Assembly (NCBI GenBank): GCA_018674175.1
Contig: JABHAT010000014.1
Span: forward strand, 1-36,271
DNA from: Gammaproteobacteria bacterium
GTDB lineage: Bacteria; Pseudomonadota; Gammaproteobacteria; Poriferisulfidales; GCA-002705445
DNA: 36,271 bases
Direction of reading: 5' to 3'
Below the pieces are notes generated by a model. That model saw only the letters and a program-made list of their open reading frames with translations, did not search any database and was not told the DNA's origin. Shown here piece by piece: positions 7,307 through 17,738 of this stretch. Each line of letters begins with the position of its first letter. The first letter of the stretch is position 1. The position numbers and the translations under genes were made by a program.

Positions 7307-10097
7307 TTATAAAAATACATTAAATTTACCAAAAACTAATTTCCCCATGAAGGGCAATCTTCCATCTAGAGAACCATTAATTCAAAAAAAATGGGAAGAT
7401 GAAGATCTTTATAATAAATTACTAAGCTTAAATAAAAATTCAAAGAAATTTATATTACATGATGGGCCTCCTTATGCAAATGGAGATATACATATTGGCC
7501 ATGCTGTTAATAAAATACTAAAAGATATTATATTAAAATCTAAAATATTATCTGGGTACTCAACTCCTTTTGTACCTGGGTGGGATTGCCATGGTTTACC
7601 AATTGAATTGCAAGTTGAAAAGAAATTAAAAAAAGGTGTAGATATTTCTGATAAAGATTTTAGAAAACTGTGTAGAGAATATGCTGCAGAACAAGTTACG
7701 AGACAAAAAAAAGATTTTAAAAGATTAGGAATTTTGGCTGACTGGGAGAATCCATATTTAACTTCCGATAAAGAATTTGAATCCTCAACATTAAAAGTAT
7801 TAGAAAAAATATATAATAATGGACATTTACAAAAAGGTTTTAAGCCTGTTCATTGGTGTGTAAAATGTCAATCTGCTTTAGCAGAAGCAGAAGTTGAGTA
7901 CGAAGAAAAAGAATCTACTGCAGTTGATATAAAATTTTATTTTAAATTTCAAGATAATCTTTTAGAAACATTTAAAATTAAAGATCTCAAAGGTAAGGCT
8001 TCTGTTGTAATTTGGACAACCACTCCTTGGACGCTTCCTTCTAATAAATCTGTAGCTGTAAATAAAGATATTAATTATATTTTAATATCTGGTAACAATG
8101 AAAATTATGTTATCGCTAATGAACTATTTGATAAATTCAATGAACGTGTTGAAGGTGAATTCACTAAGATTGGATCTTGTCTTGGTTCTGATCTTGTAGG
8201 TTTTGCTTTAAAGCACCCTTTCCTTAATGATATTGTTGAAGTAATTGATAGCGATCACGTAACTACAGATTCTGGAACAGGATGTGTTCATATTGCTCCT
8301 GCACATGGTACTGATGATTTTTTATTAGGAAAGAGATTTGGATTAGAAATTTTAAACCCAATTTTAAGTAATGGTGTATTTTCAGGCAAACCAAATAACC
8401 TTAATGGCACTCACGTTTATAAACTTGATGACCCAATAATTGAATTATTATTTAATAACAATACATTGCTAAGTAAAAATAAATTTAGACATTCGTACCC
8501 ACATTGCTGGAGACATAAAACACCATTAATTTATAGGGCTACACCGCAATGGTTTATATCAATGAGTAAAAATAATTTGCTTTCCAGTGTGATCAAAAAA
8601 ACTTCTGACGTTAATTGGATACCATTATGGGGTGAAGCCAGAATAAAAGGTATGCTTGAGGGAAGACCAGATTGGTGTATTTCTAGACAAAGAAAATGGG
8701 GCGTTCCAATTACTTTATTAATTAATAAAAAAACAGGAGAGCCTCATTCTAATTCTTCAATTATATTTTCAAGAATATGTAAATTAGTTGAAGAGTATGG
8801 TATTGAAAAATGGTTTGATATTGGCATAGAAGAACTAATAGATAATCCTGAAGATTATGAGAAAGTTCAGGATACCTTAGATGTTTGGTTTGATTCTGGT
8901 TCATCACATTCAGCAGTATTAGAGAAAAAACCACAATTATCTTTTCCAGCTGACTTATATTTAGAAGGATCAGATCAGCATAGAGGTTGGTTTCAATCTT
9001 CTCTGATAACATCTGTAGCAGTATGTAATGAGCCTCCTTATAAAGCTGCAATGACTCATGGTTTTACTGTTGATGCAAAAGGTAATAAAATGTCTAAATC
9101 TAAAGGTAATGTTATTGCACCTCAAAAAATTATAGATAGACTGGGCTCAGATATACTTAGATTGTGGGTTGCATCTACTGATTCATCATCAGAAATGAAT
9201 GTATCTGAAGAAATATTAAATAGAACTTCAGATAAGTATAGAAAAATAAGAAATACAATAAAGTTTTTGCTATCAAATATTGCAGACTACGATCCTACGG
9301 ATTTATCTAATCAATCGATAACTATAGAATTAGATAAATGGATTTTAAAAAAAACATTTGCAGTCCAAGATGAAATAATAAAACATTATGATTCTTATAA
9401 TTTTCATTTACTATCTCAGACTATCCATAGTTTTTGTGTAAATGAACTCGGTTCCTTTTACTTAGATATAATTAAAGATAGGCAGTATACGTGTAAAAAA
9501 GATTCACAAGAAAGACTGTCAGCTCAACACACAATGTACTGTATTACAAAAATGCTTTTGCTTTGGATTGCTCCAATATGTCCACATACTGCAGAAGAGG
9601 CTTGGTCCCACATACCTAATAATAAAGATAAATCAATTTTTTATAATAATTGGTTTAACATAGATAATAGTCTTATAGGAAAATGTAATATTAATAATGA
9701 TAATTGGGATCATGTCATTGAAATAAAAAAAGTTGTATCCAAAGCTTTGGAAGAGAAAAGAGCTGAGAATATAATAGGATCACCACTTGATGCTGATGTA
9801 ATAATAAATTGCACTAGTGAACTTGAAAATATATTAAAAATTTTTGGGAATGAATTAAAATTCATTTTTATTACTTCAAGCGTGACTCTTAATAAACTTA
9901 ATAATGATAAAGTATCTGGCATTATAGGAATAAATGCCCACAAAATATCTGTTGATATTAAAAATTCTATCAATAAAAAATGTGAAAGATGCTGGCATAA
10001 ATGTGCAACTGTAGGGAAAGATAAAAAATATAGTAGTATTTGCTCTCGCTGTGTTTCAAATGTATATGGTGATGGAGAAGTAAGAAAAAATGCCTAA
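7299..10097 (+). CDS. ileS: Isoleucyl-tRNA synthetase
   Basis: Class I aminoacyl-tRNA synthetase with a CP1 editing domain. HIGH is at residues 65-68 within [15 protein letters not shown], and KMSKS is at 597-601. The editing-domain core [10 protein letters not shown] and [15 protein letters not shown] are present. The C-terminal zinc-binding region CERCWHKC...CSRC is intact near residues 897-923. At 932 aa it is full length. The type is the bacterial one (mupirocin-sensitive class by overall architecture; inference). It overlaps ribF by 8 and lspA by 8 bases. Confidence 0.98.
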   Translation: MTDYKNTLNLPKTNFPMKGNLPSREPLIQKKWEDEDLYNKLLSLNKNSKKFILHDGPPYANGDIHIGHAVNKILKDIILKSKILSGYSTPFVPGWDCHGLPIELQVEKKLKKGVDISDKDFRKLCREYAAEQVTRQKKDFKRLGILADWENPYLTSDKEFESSTLKVLEKIYNNGHLQKGFKPVHWCVKCQSALAEAEVEYEEKESTAVDIKFYFKFQDNLLETFKIKDLKGKASVVIWTTTPWTLPSNKSVAVNKDINYILISGNNENYVIANELFDKFNERVEGEFTKIGSCLGSDLVGFALKHPFLNDIVEVIDSDHVTTDSGTGCVHIAPAHGTDDFLLGKRFGLEILNPILSNGVFSGKPNNLNGTHVYKLDDPIIELLFNNNTLLSKNKFRHSYPHCWRHKTPLIYRATPQWFISMSKNNLLSSVIKKTSDVNWIPLWGEARIKGMLEGRPDWCISRQRKWGVPITLLINKKTGEPHSNSSIIFSRICKLVEEYGIEKWFDIGIEELIDNPEDYEKVQDTLDVWFDSGSSHSAVLEKKPQLSFPADLYLEGSDQHRGWFQSSLITSVAVCNEPPYKAAMTHGFTVDAKGNKMSKSKGNVIAPQKIIDRLGSDILRLWVASTDSSSEMNVSEEILNRTSDKYRKIRNTIKFLLSNIADYDPTDLSNQSITIELDKWILKKTFAVQDEIIKHYDSYNFHLLSQTIHSFCVNELGSFYLDIIKDRQYTCKKDSQERLSAQHTMYCITKMLLLWIAPICPHTAEEAWSHIPNNKDKSIFYNNWFNIDNSLIGKCNINNDNWDHVIEIKKVVSKALEEKRAENIIGSPLDADVIINCTSELENILKIFGNELKFIFITSSVTLNKLNNDKVSGIIGINAHKISVDIKNSINKKCERCWHKCATVGKDKKYSSICSRCVSNVYGDGEVRKNA

Positions 10098-10560
10098 GAA
10101 AAATTTAATAATTTTTTCAATAATATCTATCGTATTTTTTTTAGACTTTGTGACAAAAAATTACGCTATCACTAACTTATTGTTAAATCATTCTGAAGCA
10201 ATAAATACTTATTTAAACTTTACTCTTGCTTTTAACTATGGTGCTGCATTCAGTTTTTTAAGTGATGCTGGTGGATGGCAAAGGTGGTTTTTTGTAATAT
10301 TCAGTATTATAGTTGTTTTCTTTATCTCCTATATTCTAATTAAAGATAAAGAGTCAGAGTATATTTCCTATAGTCTAGTTTTAGGCGGCGCTCTTGGAAA
10401 TCTCTATGACAGAATATTTCTAGGATATGTTATTGATTTTATTGAATTTCATTATAATGACTTCTATTGGCCAATATTTAATATTGCGGATATTGCAATT
10501 TCTATAGGTGTTATATTATTGTTATACTCTATGTTTTTAAAAGATAATAAAAAAATATGA
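10090..10560 (+). CDS. lspA: Lipoprotein signal peptidase (SPase II)
   Basis: Inner-membrane aspartyl protease that removes signal peptides from prolipoproteins. Four hydrophobic segments fit LspA. The catalytic aspartates are recognisable as D116 in [15 protein letters not shown] and D134 in FNIADIAIS, 18 residues apart as in E. coli. The 156-aa length is typical. It overlaps ileS upstream and ispH downstream, the conserved ileS-lspA-ispH order. Confidence 0.96.
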   Translation: MPKKNLIIFSIISIVFFLDFVTKNYAITNLLLNHSEAINTYLNFTLAFNYGAAFSFLSDAGGWQRWFFVIFSIIVVFFISYILIKDKESEYISYSLVLGGALGNLYDRIFLGYVIDFIEFHYNDFYWPIFNIADIAISIGVILLLYSMFLKDNKKI

Positions 10561-11498
10561 ATATTATATTAGCAAACCCTAGAGGATTTTGTGCCGGTGT
10601 TGATAGAGCTATAGAAATTACCAATAAAGCGCTTGATATATTTGGGGCACCTATATATGTAAAGCATGAGATTGTTCATAATAAATATGTTGTAGACGAG
10701 TTAAAAGACAAAGGAGTTATTTTTATAGAAGATATAGAAAAAGTTCCTGAACATTCTATATTAATTTATAGTGCGCATGGTGTTTCTGAAGAGATTATAA
10801 AAGAATCAAATAAAAAAAAACTAAAAATCTTTAATGCGACATGTCCCTTAGTTACAAAAGTTCATATGGAAGTAGCAAGGTTATCAAAAAAGAATATAAA
10901 TACTATTCTTATTGGTCATAAAGGACATCCTGAAGTAGAAGGTACTATTGGTAGATATATTTCAGAATCAGACTCAAAAATAGTTTTAATAGAAAATGAA
11001 AGTGATGTAGAAAAGCTGAATTTCAATGAAAATAAAGAAGTTGCTTATGTAACACAAACTACACTATCAATTGATGACACAAGTAATATAATAAAAGTAA
11101 TTAAAGATAAATATAAAAATGTCATAGAGCCATCAAGAGGTGATATTTGCTATGCAACTACTAACAGACAAAATGCAGTTAAAGATTTAACTCTTAAATG
11201 CGATATAATTTTTGTAGTAGGATCTGAAAATAGTTCAAATTCAAATAGATTGAAGGAAATATCAACGCGTGCAGGCGTACCTTCATACTTATTAGATAGT
11301 GCTGATGATTTAGATGTCAAATGGTTATCTAATAAAAAAAACATTGGATTGACTGCTGGGGCTTCTGCGCCAGAAGTTCTAGTTCAGTCTATAATAAATA
11401 AACTAAAGGCTTACGGAGCAATCAATGTTATAAATTCAGCTGGAGTTGAAGAGAGCATAACCTTCAAGATACCAAAAGAATTAACAACTAAAAACTAA
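10557..11498 (+). CDS. ispH: 4-hydroxy-3-methylbut-2-enyl diphosphate reductase
   Basis: Last enzyme of the MEP isoprenoid pathway, a [4Fe-4S] protein producing IPP and DMAPP, which IspB would use. The three cluster cysteines are C12 ([12 protein letters not shown]), C96 ([11 protein letters not shown]) and C198 ([10 protein letters not shown]). The GHPEVEGT and SAHGVS histidine motifs are present. Length 313 aa is normal. It overlaps lspA by 4 bases. Its stop codon overlaps the stop of a small minus-strand ORF. Confidence 0.97.
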   Translation: MNIILANPRGFCAGVDRAIEITNKALDIFGAPIYVKHEIVHNKYVVDELKDKGVIFIEDIEKVPEHSILIYSAHGVSEEIIKESNKKKLKIFNATCPLVTKVHMEVARLSKKNINTILIGHKGHPEVEGTIGRYISESDSKIVLIENESDVEKLNFNENKEVAYVTQTTLSIDDTSNIIKVIKDKYKNVIEPSRGDICYATTNRQNAVKDLTLKCDIIFVVGSENSSNSNRLKEISTRAGVPSYLLDSADDLDVKWLSNKKNIGLTAGASAPEVLVQSIINKLKAYGAINVINSAGVEESITFKIPKELTTKN

Positions 11499-11587
11499 AA
11501 GTATCCTATTCCTGAAAGAGCAAAATATACTGTTAAAAGACAAATAATAATGCCTAATGATAATGCTACAATTCTAAAAATATCCAT
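11495..11587 (-). CDS. Predicted 30-aa single-span membrane peptide
   Basis: A short ORF with an excellent ribosome binding site, AGGAG five bases before ATG (plus-strand 11585-11587). The peptide begins MDIFRIVALSLGIIICLLTV and ends [10 protein letters not shown], so nearly the whole length is one hydrophobic helix with a single Arg near the N-terminus. The stop (plus-strand 11495-11497) overlaps the ispH stop. The ORF lies 73 bases downstream of thiO on the same strand. It is too short for domain recognition and I do not know its function. The size resembles small membrane subunits or regulators such as CydX or KdpF, but the sequence matches neither as far as I can tell. Confidence 0.55.
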   Translation of the reverse strand: MDIFRIVALSLGIIICLLTVYFALSGIGYF

Positions 11588-11623
11588 TATATCTCCTAAT
11601 TTATTTATACTTTTATTTTGACA

Positions 11624-11641
11624 TAAAAACAGCTGTTTTTA
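11624..11641. repeat. 18-bp perfect palindrome downstream of thiO
   Basis: TAAAAACAGCTGTTTTTA is self-complementary over 18 bases with no loop. It lies between the thiO stop and the small ORF. It could be a weak bidirectional terminator or a protein-binding site ahead of the small ORF. Only the central CAGCTG is GC-containing, so an RNA hairpin would be weak. Confidence 0.5.
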
Positions 11642-11660
11642 AATTAAAACTTTATAAATA

Positions 11661-12662
11661 TTAATTTATAAATTTTTCTACAATTTTAGCAGAAGATATT
11701 GCTGTTAATATTCCATATCTGTAATGACCAAAGTTATGAATTATTCTTCTGTTTCTTAAATCTCTATTTATATAAGGCTTACCGTTACCAGAATATGGTC
11801 TAAAACCAAAAGTCATTTTAGAATCTCTAATTTTTATACTCTTGTTAAATATTTCATAAACAAAATTTTTTAAATTTTTTTCTGCCTCTAAAGTCGTATT
11901 ATTTTCAAAACCTACATCTTCTAATGTCGCTCCTGCAATTATGTTATTGTCGCCACGAGAGAAAATATAATACTTATTATAAAGCAAGATATTATGTAGT
12001 AATTTTTCCTTAGTTTTAAAATGAAGCAACTGACCTTTTATTGGCTTTACTTTTACATGATCCTCACTAAATACTTCTTTGCTCCAGGATCCAGTTGTTA
12101 CGATTACAAAATCATAAATATGGTTTTTTGGTATATCTACATAACTATATATGTTATCAATATTTTCATTTTTAAAGACAACGCCCTCTCTCAATAAACT
12201 TTTTCTATAAAATTCTATTAGATTTTGAGGATTTAGAGTATTTATATTTTTTATTGAAAGATAATTTTCATATTTTTCTTTAATATTTTTTTCTTCTTTT
12301 ATTAATTTATTTTCTATAAAAATTGACTCTACAAATTTATTTTTTTTATACCATTTTTTTGCTAGATTTGTATTTTTTCCAAATATTATTAAATCTTTTT
12401 TTTCCCAACCAATTTTTTTTTTATCTATTGAGCTAAGATTTTCTATAAATTTGTTATATTCATTATGACCAGAAATACATAATTCTTGCATGTATTTTAA
12501 ATTTTCCCATGGGCTTAATGGAAATAGTATCCCTGCTGCTGCTCTTGAAGATTGTCCTTTTTTATTACTATCTACTATTGTTACATCAAAACCCTTTTTT
12601 TTTAGCTCATATGCGGTTGATAGGCCAACTATTCCCGCACCTAATATCAGACATTTTGTCAT
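11661..12662 (-). CDS. thiO: Glycine oxidase ThiO (FAD-dependent)
   Basis: FAD-dependent amine oxidase of the DAO family, expected to turn glycine into the iminoacetate used for the thiamine thiazole ring. The dinucleotide-binding motif LGAGIVGLSTAYELKKKG is at residues 7-24, followed by a VTIVD second strand and the SSRAAAGILFPLSPW substrate-region signature of ThiO. The C-terminal GFRPYSGNGKPYI and NFGHYRYGILTA stretches complete the FAD site. 333 aa is slightly short of the usual 350-370. It overlaps argB by 4 bases (ATGA) and ends the ubiA-to-thiO series. thiS and thiG are about 8 kb away on the opposite strand. Substrate assignment rests on family and on the presence of thiSG. Confidence 0.85.
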   Translation of the reverse strand: MTKCLILGAGIVGLSTAYELKKKGFDVTIVDSNKKGQSSRAAAGILFPLSPWENLKYMQELCISGHNEYNKFIENLSSIDKKKIGWEKKDLIIFGKNTNLAKKWYKKNKFVESIFIENKLIKEEKNIKEKYENYLSIKNINTLNPQNLIEFYRKSLLREGVVFKNENIDNIYSYVDIPKNHIYDFVIVTTGSWSKEVFSEDHVKVKPIKGQLLHFKTKEKLLHNILLYNKYYIFSRGDNNIIAGATLEDVGFENNTTLEAEKNLKNFVYEIFNKSIKIRDSKMTFGFRPYSGNGKPYINRDLRNRRIIHNFGHYRYGILTAISSAKIVEKFIN

Positions 12663-13516
12663 TTTTTTACCAATGTTCCTATTCCTTCATTTGTAAAAAT
12701 TTCTAATAACACTGAGTGTTGTATTCGTCCATCAACTATATGCGCCATTTTTACATTATTATTTATAGCATCTAGACAAGCTTGTATTTTTGGAAGCATA
12801 CCACCTGTTATAACATCATTTTTTATTAGTTTATTTATTTCTTCAAAATTTAATGAAGATATTAATTCTTTTTTCTTATTTAAAACTCCTTGCTGGTCTG
12901 TTAGAAATATAATTTTCTCTGCTGCTAGTTCTGATGCTATTTTACTAGCCGCTGAGTCAGCATTAATGTTATATATGTTATTGTTTTCATCAAAACCCAA
13001 TGGCGCAATAACAGGAATATAATTTGAGTCCAATAATTTACAAAAATAGTTTGTATCTATATTAGTTATTTCTCCAACATATCCATAGTCAGCTTTATCA
13101 GATATATATTTTTTTGCCTGAATATATTTATTTTCATTATTAGAAATACCTATTGCATTTGCACCATTACTGTTTATCAGTTCCACAATTTCTTTATTGA
13201 CTATGTTACTCAAAGTTTTTGATACTACTTCTATTGTTTTATTATCTGTGATTCTAATTCCGTCTACAAAATTTCTTTTTATTTTTACTCTTGATAATTG
13301 CTCATCAATTTGTGGTCCTCCACCGTGAACAACAATTACATTAATTCCAACTTGTTTCATTAATGCTATATCTCTCGCAAAACTATATTTTAAATCCTTT
13401 TCAACCATTGCCGCACCACCATACTTAACAATACAAATTTTTTTTGAAAATTTCTGTATAAATGGCAGGGCTTCTGTCAAAATTTTAATTACTTGTTCTG
13501 CTTTATTTTTTTCCAC
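12659..13516 (-). CDS. argB: Acetylglutamate kinase
   Basis: Phosphorylates N-acetylglutamate in arginine synthesis. The amino-acid kinase fold shows VKYGGAAM at about 29-36, VVHGGGPQI near 62-70, and IPVIAPLGFDENNNIYNINAD near 170-190. 285 aa is normal. The start is a GTG (plus-strand 13514-13516) lying 14 bases inside the end of algC, with AGAG seven bases upstream; no in-frame ATG lies before the catalytic core. The algC-argB pairing is the same as in Pseudomonas. Confidence 0.95.
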   Translation of the reverse strand: MEKNKAEQVIKILTEALPFIQKFSKKICIVKYGGAAMVEKDLKYSFARDIALMKQVGINVIVVHGGGPQIDEQLSRVKIKRNFVDGIRITDNKTIEVVSKTLSNIVNKEIVELINSNGANAIGISNNENKYIQAKKYISDKADYGYVGEITNIDTNYFCKLLDSNYIPVIAPLGFDENNNIYNINADSAASKIASELAAEKIIFLTDQQGVLNKKKELISSLNFEEINKLIKNDVITGGMLPKIQACLDAINNNVKMAHIVDGRIQHSVLLEIFTNEGIGTLVKK

Positions 13517-14894
13517 TTGGTATCTCTAATGTTGGGTCTATCTTTATTATTTCTTTTTTGAATTCCTCTTGTATATAAAACATTTCTTCTTTGGTGTCTG
13601 CTTCAAATCTCATCACTAAACATGGCGTTGTGTTTGAAGCCCGTAAAATTCCCCAACCATTAACAAAATCAGCTCGCACACCATCAATTTTTATTATCTT
13701 TGCTTCTGGAAACTTTGCATTATCCGCGAATTTTTTCATAAATTCATGCTGAAAGCCATCTTTATCAACTTTAATATTTAATTCTGGGGTTGAAAATGAG
13801 TTAGGTAGCTCTTTAAATAGGTCACTACTAGATTTACTCGTATTAGAAAGTATTTCTAACATTCTTGCCCCTGCATATATGCCATCATCAAAACCAAACC
13901 ACCTGTCTTTAAAAAATATATGTCCAGACATTTCACCACCTAAAATAGAGTCTATTTCTTTCATTTTCATTTTTATGTAGGAATGACCAGTTCTACACAT
14001 AACCGGCGTTCCTCCATATTTTTCTATATATTCAGGCAGATCTTTTGAAGATTTAACGTCAAAAACAATTTTCTGGTTTTTATTTATTGATAAAATATTT
14101 TTGGAAAATATCATTAATTGCCTATCTGGCCAAAGAACTTCTCCACTATTGTCAATAATAAGACATCTATCACCATCTCCATCGAATGCAATCCCAAGGT
14201 CACATTTATTTTTTTTTACAGAGCTTATTAAGTCAATTAAATTCTTTGGATCACTGGGGTTTGGGTGATGGTTTGGAAAATTACCGTCCACGTCACAGTA
14301 TAAATCTATTATTTCTAAACCTAATTTCTTAAAAATTTTTATTGCTACAGGACCTGCAATACCGTTTCCTGCGTCAATAGATATTTTTAATTTTTTATTA
14401 ATAACAATATTTTTTAAAACAGAATCTATATATTTTTCATCTATAATTATATTTTCTAATATTGAATTTTTCGGGTTTATTGCTTCTCTTTTATTTCCCA
14501 AAATATTTTTGTATATTTTCTGTATTTCTTCGCCTGCTAAAGCATGCCCATCCATTATAATTTTTAAACCATTATAATTTTTTGGATTATGACTTCCTGT
14601 TACCATAACTCCCGAATTAGATTTAAGTTGATTAACTGCAAAATATAAAAGAGGGGTTGGGACTTCACCAATATCTACAACATTTTTTCCTGATTCTAAA
14701 AATCCTTCTATCAAAGATTTTGTTAATGATTTACTAGATAACCTACCATCTCTTCCAATAATTATTGTATCGTTATTTTCTTTATATATTCTACTTAATG
14801 CTTCTGCTACACATTTAGAAGTTTTCTCAGTTAATTCTTCTTTATAAATACCTCTAATATCGTATGCTTTAAATATACTTTTTGGAATTTTCAT
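13503..14894 (-). CDS. algC: Phosphomannomutase/phosphoglucomutase
   Basis: Alpha-D-phosphohexomutase that interconverts hexose 1- and 6-phosphates for surface polysaccharide precursors. Phosphoserine S101 lies in VMVTGSHNP (97-104). The metal loop DGDGDR is at 238-243, the sugar loop GEMSGHIFF near 328, and the C-terminal phosphate loop RASNTTPCLVMRFEA near 428. The 463-aa length matches AlgC of Pseudomonas (also 463). It sits between dut and argB as in that genus. Whether it acts mainly on mannose or glucose phosphates cannot be read from sequence. Confidence 0.93.
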   Translation of the reverse strand: MKIPKSIFKAYDIRGIYKEELTEKTSKCVAEALSRIYKENNDTIIIGRDGRLSSKSLTKSLIEGFLESGKNVVDIGEVPTPLLYFAVNQLKSNSGVMVTGSHNPKNYNGLKIIMDGHALAGEEIQKIYKNILGNKREAINPKNSILENIIIDEKYIDSVLKNIVINKKLKISIDAGNGIAGPVAIKIFKKLGLEIIDLYCDVDGNFPNHHPNPSDPKNLIDLISSVKKNKCDLGIAFDGDGDRCLIIDNSGEVLWPDRQLMIFSKNILSINKNQKIVFDVKSSKDLPEYIEKYGGTPVMCRTGHSYIKMKMKEIDSILGGEMSGHIFFKDRWFGFDDGIYAGARMLEILSNTSKSSSDLFKELPNSFSTPELNIKVDKDGFQHEFMKKFADNAKFPEAKIIKIDGVRADFVNGWGILRASNTTPCLVMRFEADTKEEMFYIQEEFKKEIIKIDPTLEIPSGKK

Positions 14895-14896
14895 TA

Positions 14897-15355
14897 CTAA
14901 CTTGTTCCACTATGACCAAAGCCACCTGTAGATCTTTCTGTTTTTTTAAAATTTTCTACAAAGTTATACTCTATCTTAATAATGGGTATCAATAAATATT
15001 GCGCTATCCTATCTCCAGGATTTACGGAAAATATTTTTTTGCTGTTATTATATAAAGATACCATTAGCTCACCTTGATAATCTGAATCTATTAAACCTAC
15101 AGAATTACCAAGTATTATTCCATGTTTATGCCCAAGACCCGACCTTGGTAATATAATTCCAGCGTAGTCACTATCTTCAATAAAAAAAGCTAGGCCTGTG
15201 GGTATTAAAACAGTTTCACTTGGCGAGATTTCTATCTTATCATCAATACATGCCCTTAAGTCCATTGCTGCAGAACCCTCTGTCGCATAGGTTGGAATTG
15301 GAATATCAGTACCAATTTTCGAATTTAGAATTTTTACTTGTATTTTTTTTGACAT
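14897..15355 (-). CDS. dut: dUTP diphosphatase
   Basis: Trimeric dUTPase; hydrolyses dUTP to dUMP. All five motifs are present in order: [39 protein letters not shown] and [11 protein letters not shown] at the C-terminus. The ATG at plus-strand 15353-15355 is chosen over a GTG 9 bases upstream because AGGTGA lies 6 bases before it, giving 152 aa, close to the E. coli length. It follows coaBC by 9 bases; the ribosome binding site overlaps the end of the coaBC frame. Confidence 0.97.
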   Translation of the reverse strand: MSKKIQVKILNSKIGTDIPIPTYATEGSAAMDLRACIDDKIEISPSETVLIPTGLAFFIEDSDYAGIILPRSGLGHKHGIILGNSVGLIDSDYQGELMVSLYNNSKKIFSVNPGDRIAQYLLIPIIKIEYNFVENFKKTERSTGGFGHSGTS

Positions 15356-15364
15356 TTTTATCAC

Positions 15365-16549
15365 CTAATTATAAATATTTGATATTTCTTCAACAAATTC
15401 TACTGCCAAGTCTTTTTTATTTTTAAGATTCAATATTTTTTCCATACCCTCACCCCAAAATAAGGTAATTGAATTATTATTGTTATCAATACCTTCTGTA
15501 AAACTTACTTTGTTTGCTGCTACTACAGATATTTTTTTATTTTTTAGTTTTTTTAAAGCATTATTTTTTAATTCGCTAGTCTCTGCTGCAAATCCTATAG
15601 TAAATACATCATAATTCTCTGATATTGTTTGCAAAATATCTACATTTTTTATTAGATCTAGATTTATATCTTGATTACTTTTAATTTTATCGTTATTAAG
15701 ATTCTTGGCTATAAAATCTGATACTGCGGCTACCGAAATAAATATATCACAATCTAAGATATTATCTTCTACAGCAGACAGCATTTCTTTTGCACTTACA
15801 ACATCAATAGATTCGATACCTTCTTTTTGCATATAATTACATGGTCCTTTTACAAGAATAACTTTTGCTCCATTATTATGAAATGCATTGGCTATTTCAC
15901 AACCCATCATTCCAGAACTTCTATTAGATAAATATCTTACAGGATCTATATATTCTATTGTTGGCCCAGCAGTTATAATTATTTTTTTATCTTTAAATAA
16001 TTTAGATTTTTTTTTTGTTAATAGTTCAATATCTTCAATTATATCTACTGGTTCTTTCATGCGCCCTGATCCTATATCTCCACATGCCTGACTTCCATAT
16101 TCTGGTCCTGAGAAAAAAATTCCTCTTTTTTTTAAAATTTTATAGTTTTCTTGAGTTGCTTTATTTGCCCACATATTTTTATTCATGCTTGGAGCTAATA
16201 CCAATTTTTTATCGTATGCTAGACATATAGTTGATAGCATATCATCTGCTCTACCGTGTAATATTTTTGATAAAAATTCTGCTGTTGTTGGAGCAATCAA
16301 TATGATGTCAGCCCATCTCGCTAGGTCTATATGAAGCATAGGGGAATCTTTTTCAACTGCATTGTATGGATACACTTTTTCATTTGTTAGTGTCTCAAAT
16401 GTTAATGGGGTAATAAAATCCTCAGCTGTACGTGTCATAACAACTTTCACTAAATAATTTTTTTTAATCAATAATCTAGCTATTTCTGCTGATTTATAGG
16501 CAGCAATTCCTCCTGTTACACCAAGTAATATTTTTATTTTCTTGCTCAT
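15365..16549 (-). CDS. coaBC: Phosphopantothenoylcysteine decarboxylase / phosphopantothenate-cysteine ligase
   Basis: Bifunctional coenzyme A biosynthesis enzyme. The N-terminal FMN-dependent CoaC half (about 1-180) opens ILLGVTGGIAAYKSAEIARLL and contains APSMNKNMWANKATQENY. The C-terminal CoaB half (about 185-394) contains IIITAGPTIEYIDPVRYLSNRSSG. The ATG at plus-strand 16547-16549 is chosen over an in-frame TTG 15 bases upstream. It begins 1 base after the bioF stop, which suggests translational coupling since no clear ribosome binding site is present. coaBC-dut is a classic gammaproteobacterial pair. Confidence 0.96.
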   Translation of the reverse strand: MSKKIKILLGVTGGIAAYKSAEIARLLIKKNYLVKVVMTRTAEDFITPLTFETLTNEKVYPYNAVEKDSPMLHIDLARWADIILIAPTTAEFLSKILHGRADDMLSTICLAYDKKLVLAPSMNKNMWANKATQENYKILKKRGIFFSGPEYGSQACGDIGSGRMKEPVDIIEDIELLTKKKSKLFKDKKIIITAGPTIEYIDPVRYLSNRSSGMMGCEIANAFHNNGAKVILVKGPCNYMQKEGIESIDVVSAKEMLSAVEDNILDCDIFISVAAVSDFIAKNLNNDKIKSNQDINLDLIKNVDILQTISENYDVFTIGFAAETSELKNNALKKLKNKKISVVAANKVSFTEGIDNNNNSITLFWGEGMEKILNLKNKKDLAVEFVEEISNIYN

Positions 16550-16550
16550 T

Positions 16551-17723
16551 TTAAGATTGTACAAGATTTATTGATATCGTATGTAAAATATTTATTAAGT
16601 AATCAATATCATCTTCTTCGTGATCAACTGTCAATGAGACCCTAAGCCTCGAACTTCCTTCTTTTACTGTTGGTGGTCTGATCGCTGGAATATAAATACT
16701 TTTTTTTAGAAGTTCTTCGCTTATGTGCATTGCATCTTTACTACTACCTATTAACAAAGCTTGAATTTGTGAGTCACTTTCCAAAGATATAAATCCCGAT
16801 TTATGTATATTTTTTTTATAATAATTTATTAAAGAAAATAATTTTTCTCTTCTCCAGCTTTCTTTATTTATAATTTTCAAAGATTTCCTTGTAGCTTCAA
16901 CTGCATTTACTGGCAATGAAGTAGAATATATATAACTTCTAGATTTTTGCATAACATATTCAACATAATTTTGATCGCCAGAAAAAAAAGCCCCAAATGT
17001 GCCTATAGACTTTCCAAAAGTACCTGTCACAAAAATATTTTTTTCTTTACTTAACGAAGATCCATAAACTAACCCTCTTCCCTCTGGACCAAATACTCCT
17101 AAAGAATGTGCCTCGTCAATCAATAACGAAGATTTATGTTTCCTGGCTTTTATACTTAATTTTTTTATGTTAGCAATGTCTCCATCCATACTAAAAAGGG
17201 AATCACTAATGATAAGATTATTTTTTGCTTTGCATTTTAATATTATTTTTTCTAAATCCTTATAATCATTATGATTGTATCTTTTGAAATTTGCTCTAGA
17301 TAAGATTGAGCCATCTATTAACGATGCGTGATTCAACTGATCAGCAATAATATTATCACCTCTGGAAACTAATGATTTTATTACCCCAAGATTCGCTTGG
17401 TACCCAGTAGAAAATAGTAATGTTTTTTCTTGGCCTAAAAATTCTGAAATTTCTTCTTCTAATTTATGATGAGACGATGTATATCCTGATATTAGGGCTG
17501 AAGAACTTGTACTATAACCATGTTTGTCTAGTGCTATTTTTGCAGCATTTATGATTCTTTTATCGTTAGCCAGAGAAAGATAATCATTACTTGCAAAAGA
17601 AAGATACTCTTTATTTTTATAAAAGAAAAGATGAGAATTTCCAGAATCTTTTATCTTCCTAATTCTATAATTACCTGATAGCTTTATTTCTTTAAGATTT
17701 TTTTTTATTATTTTTTTTTCCAA
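16551..17723 (-). CDS. bioF: 8-amino-7-oxononanoate synthase
   Basis: PLP enzyme that condenses pimeloyl-ACP with L-alanine in biotin synthesis. K238 in FVTGTFGKSIGTFGAF is the Schiff-base lysine. The LLIDEAHSLGVFGPEGRG aspartate/histidine motif is at about 200-217, and SNDYLSL near 45-51 is the N-terminal signature. The most upstream plausible start is a TTG (plus-strand 17721-17723); no in-frame ATG lies before the core, and no ribosome binding site is visible, so the exact start is uncertain. 390 aa fits the family. Other bio genes (bioA, bioD, bioC) are not in this window apart from bioB. Confidence 0.93.
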   Translation of the reverse strand: MEKKIIKKNLKEIKLSGNYRIRKIKDSGNSHLFFYKNKEYLSFASNDYLSLANDKRIINAAKIALDKHGYSTSSSALISGYTSSHHKLEEEISEFLGQEKTLLFSTGYQANLGVIKSLVSRGDNIIADQLNHASLIDGSILSRANFKRYNHNDYKDLEKIILKCKAKNNLIISDSLFSMDGDIANIKKLSIKARKHKSSLLIDEAHSLGVFGPEGRGLVYGSSLSKEKNIFVTGTFGKSIGTFGAFFSGDQNYVEYVMQKSRSYIYSTSLPVNAVEATRKSLKIINKESWRREKLFSLINYYKKNIHKSGFISLESDSQIQALLIGSSKDAMHISEELLKKSIYIPAIRPPTVKEGSSRLRVSLTVDHEEDDIDYLINILHTISINLVQS

Positions 17724-17738
17724 ATTTATTTTTAATAA

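Noticed and set aside
12490-12706. Two overlapping plus-strand ORFs of 65-68 codons
   Set aside because: Antisense to the 5' end of thiO and the argB junction, in two competing frames, with no ribosome binding site.
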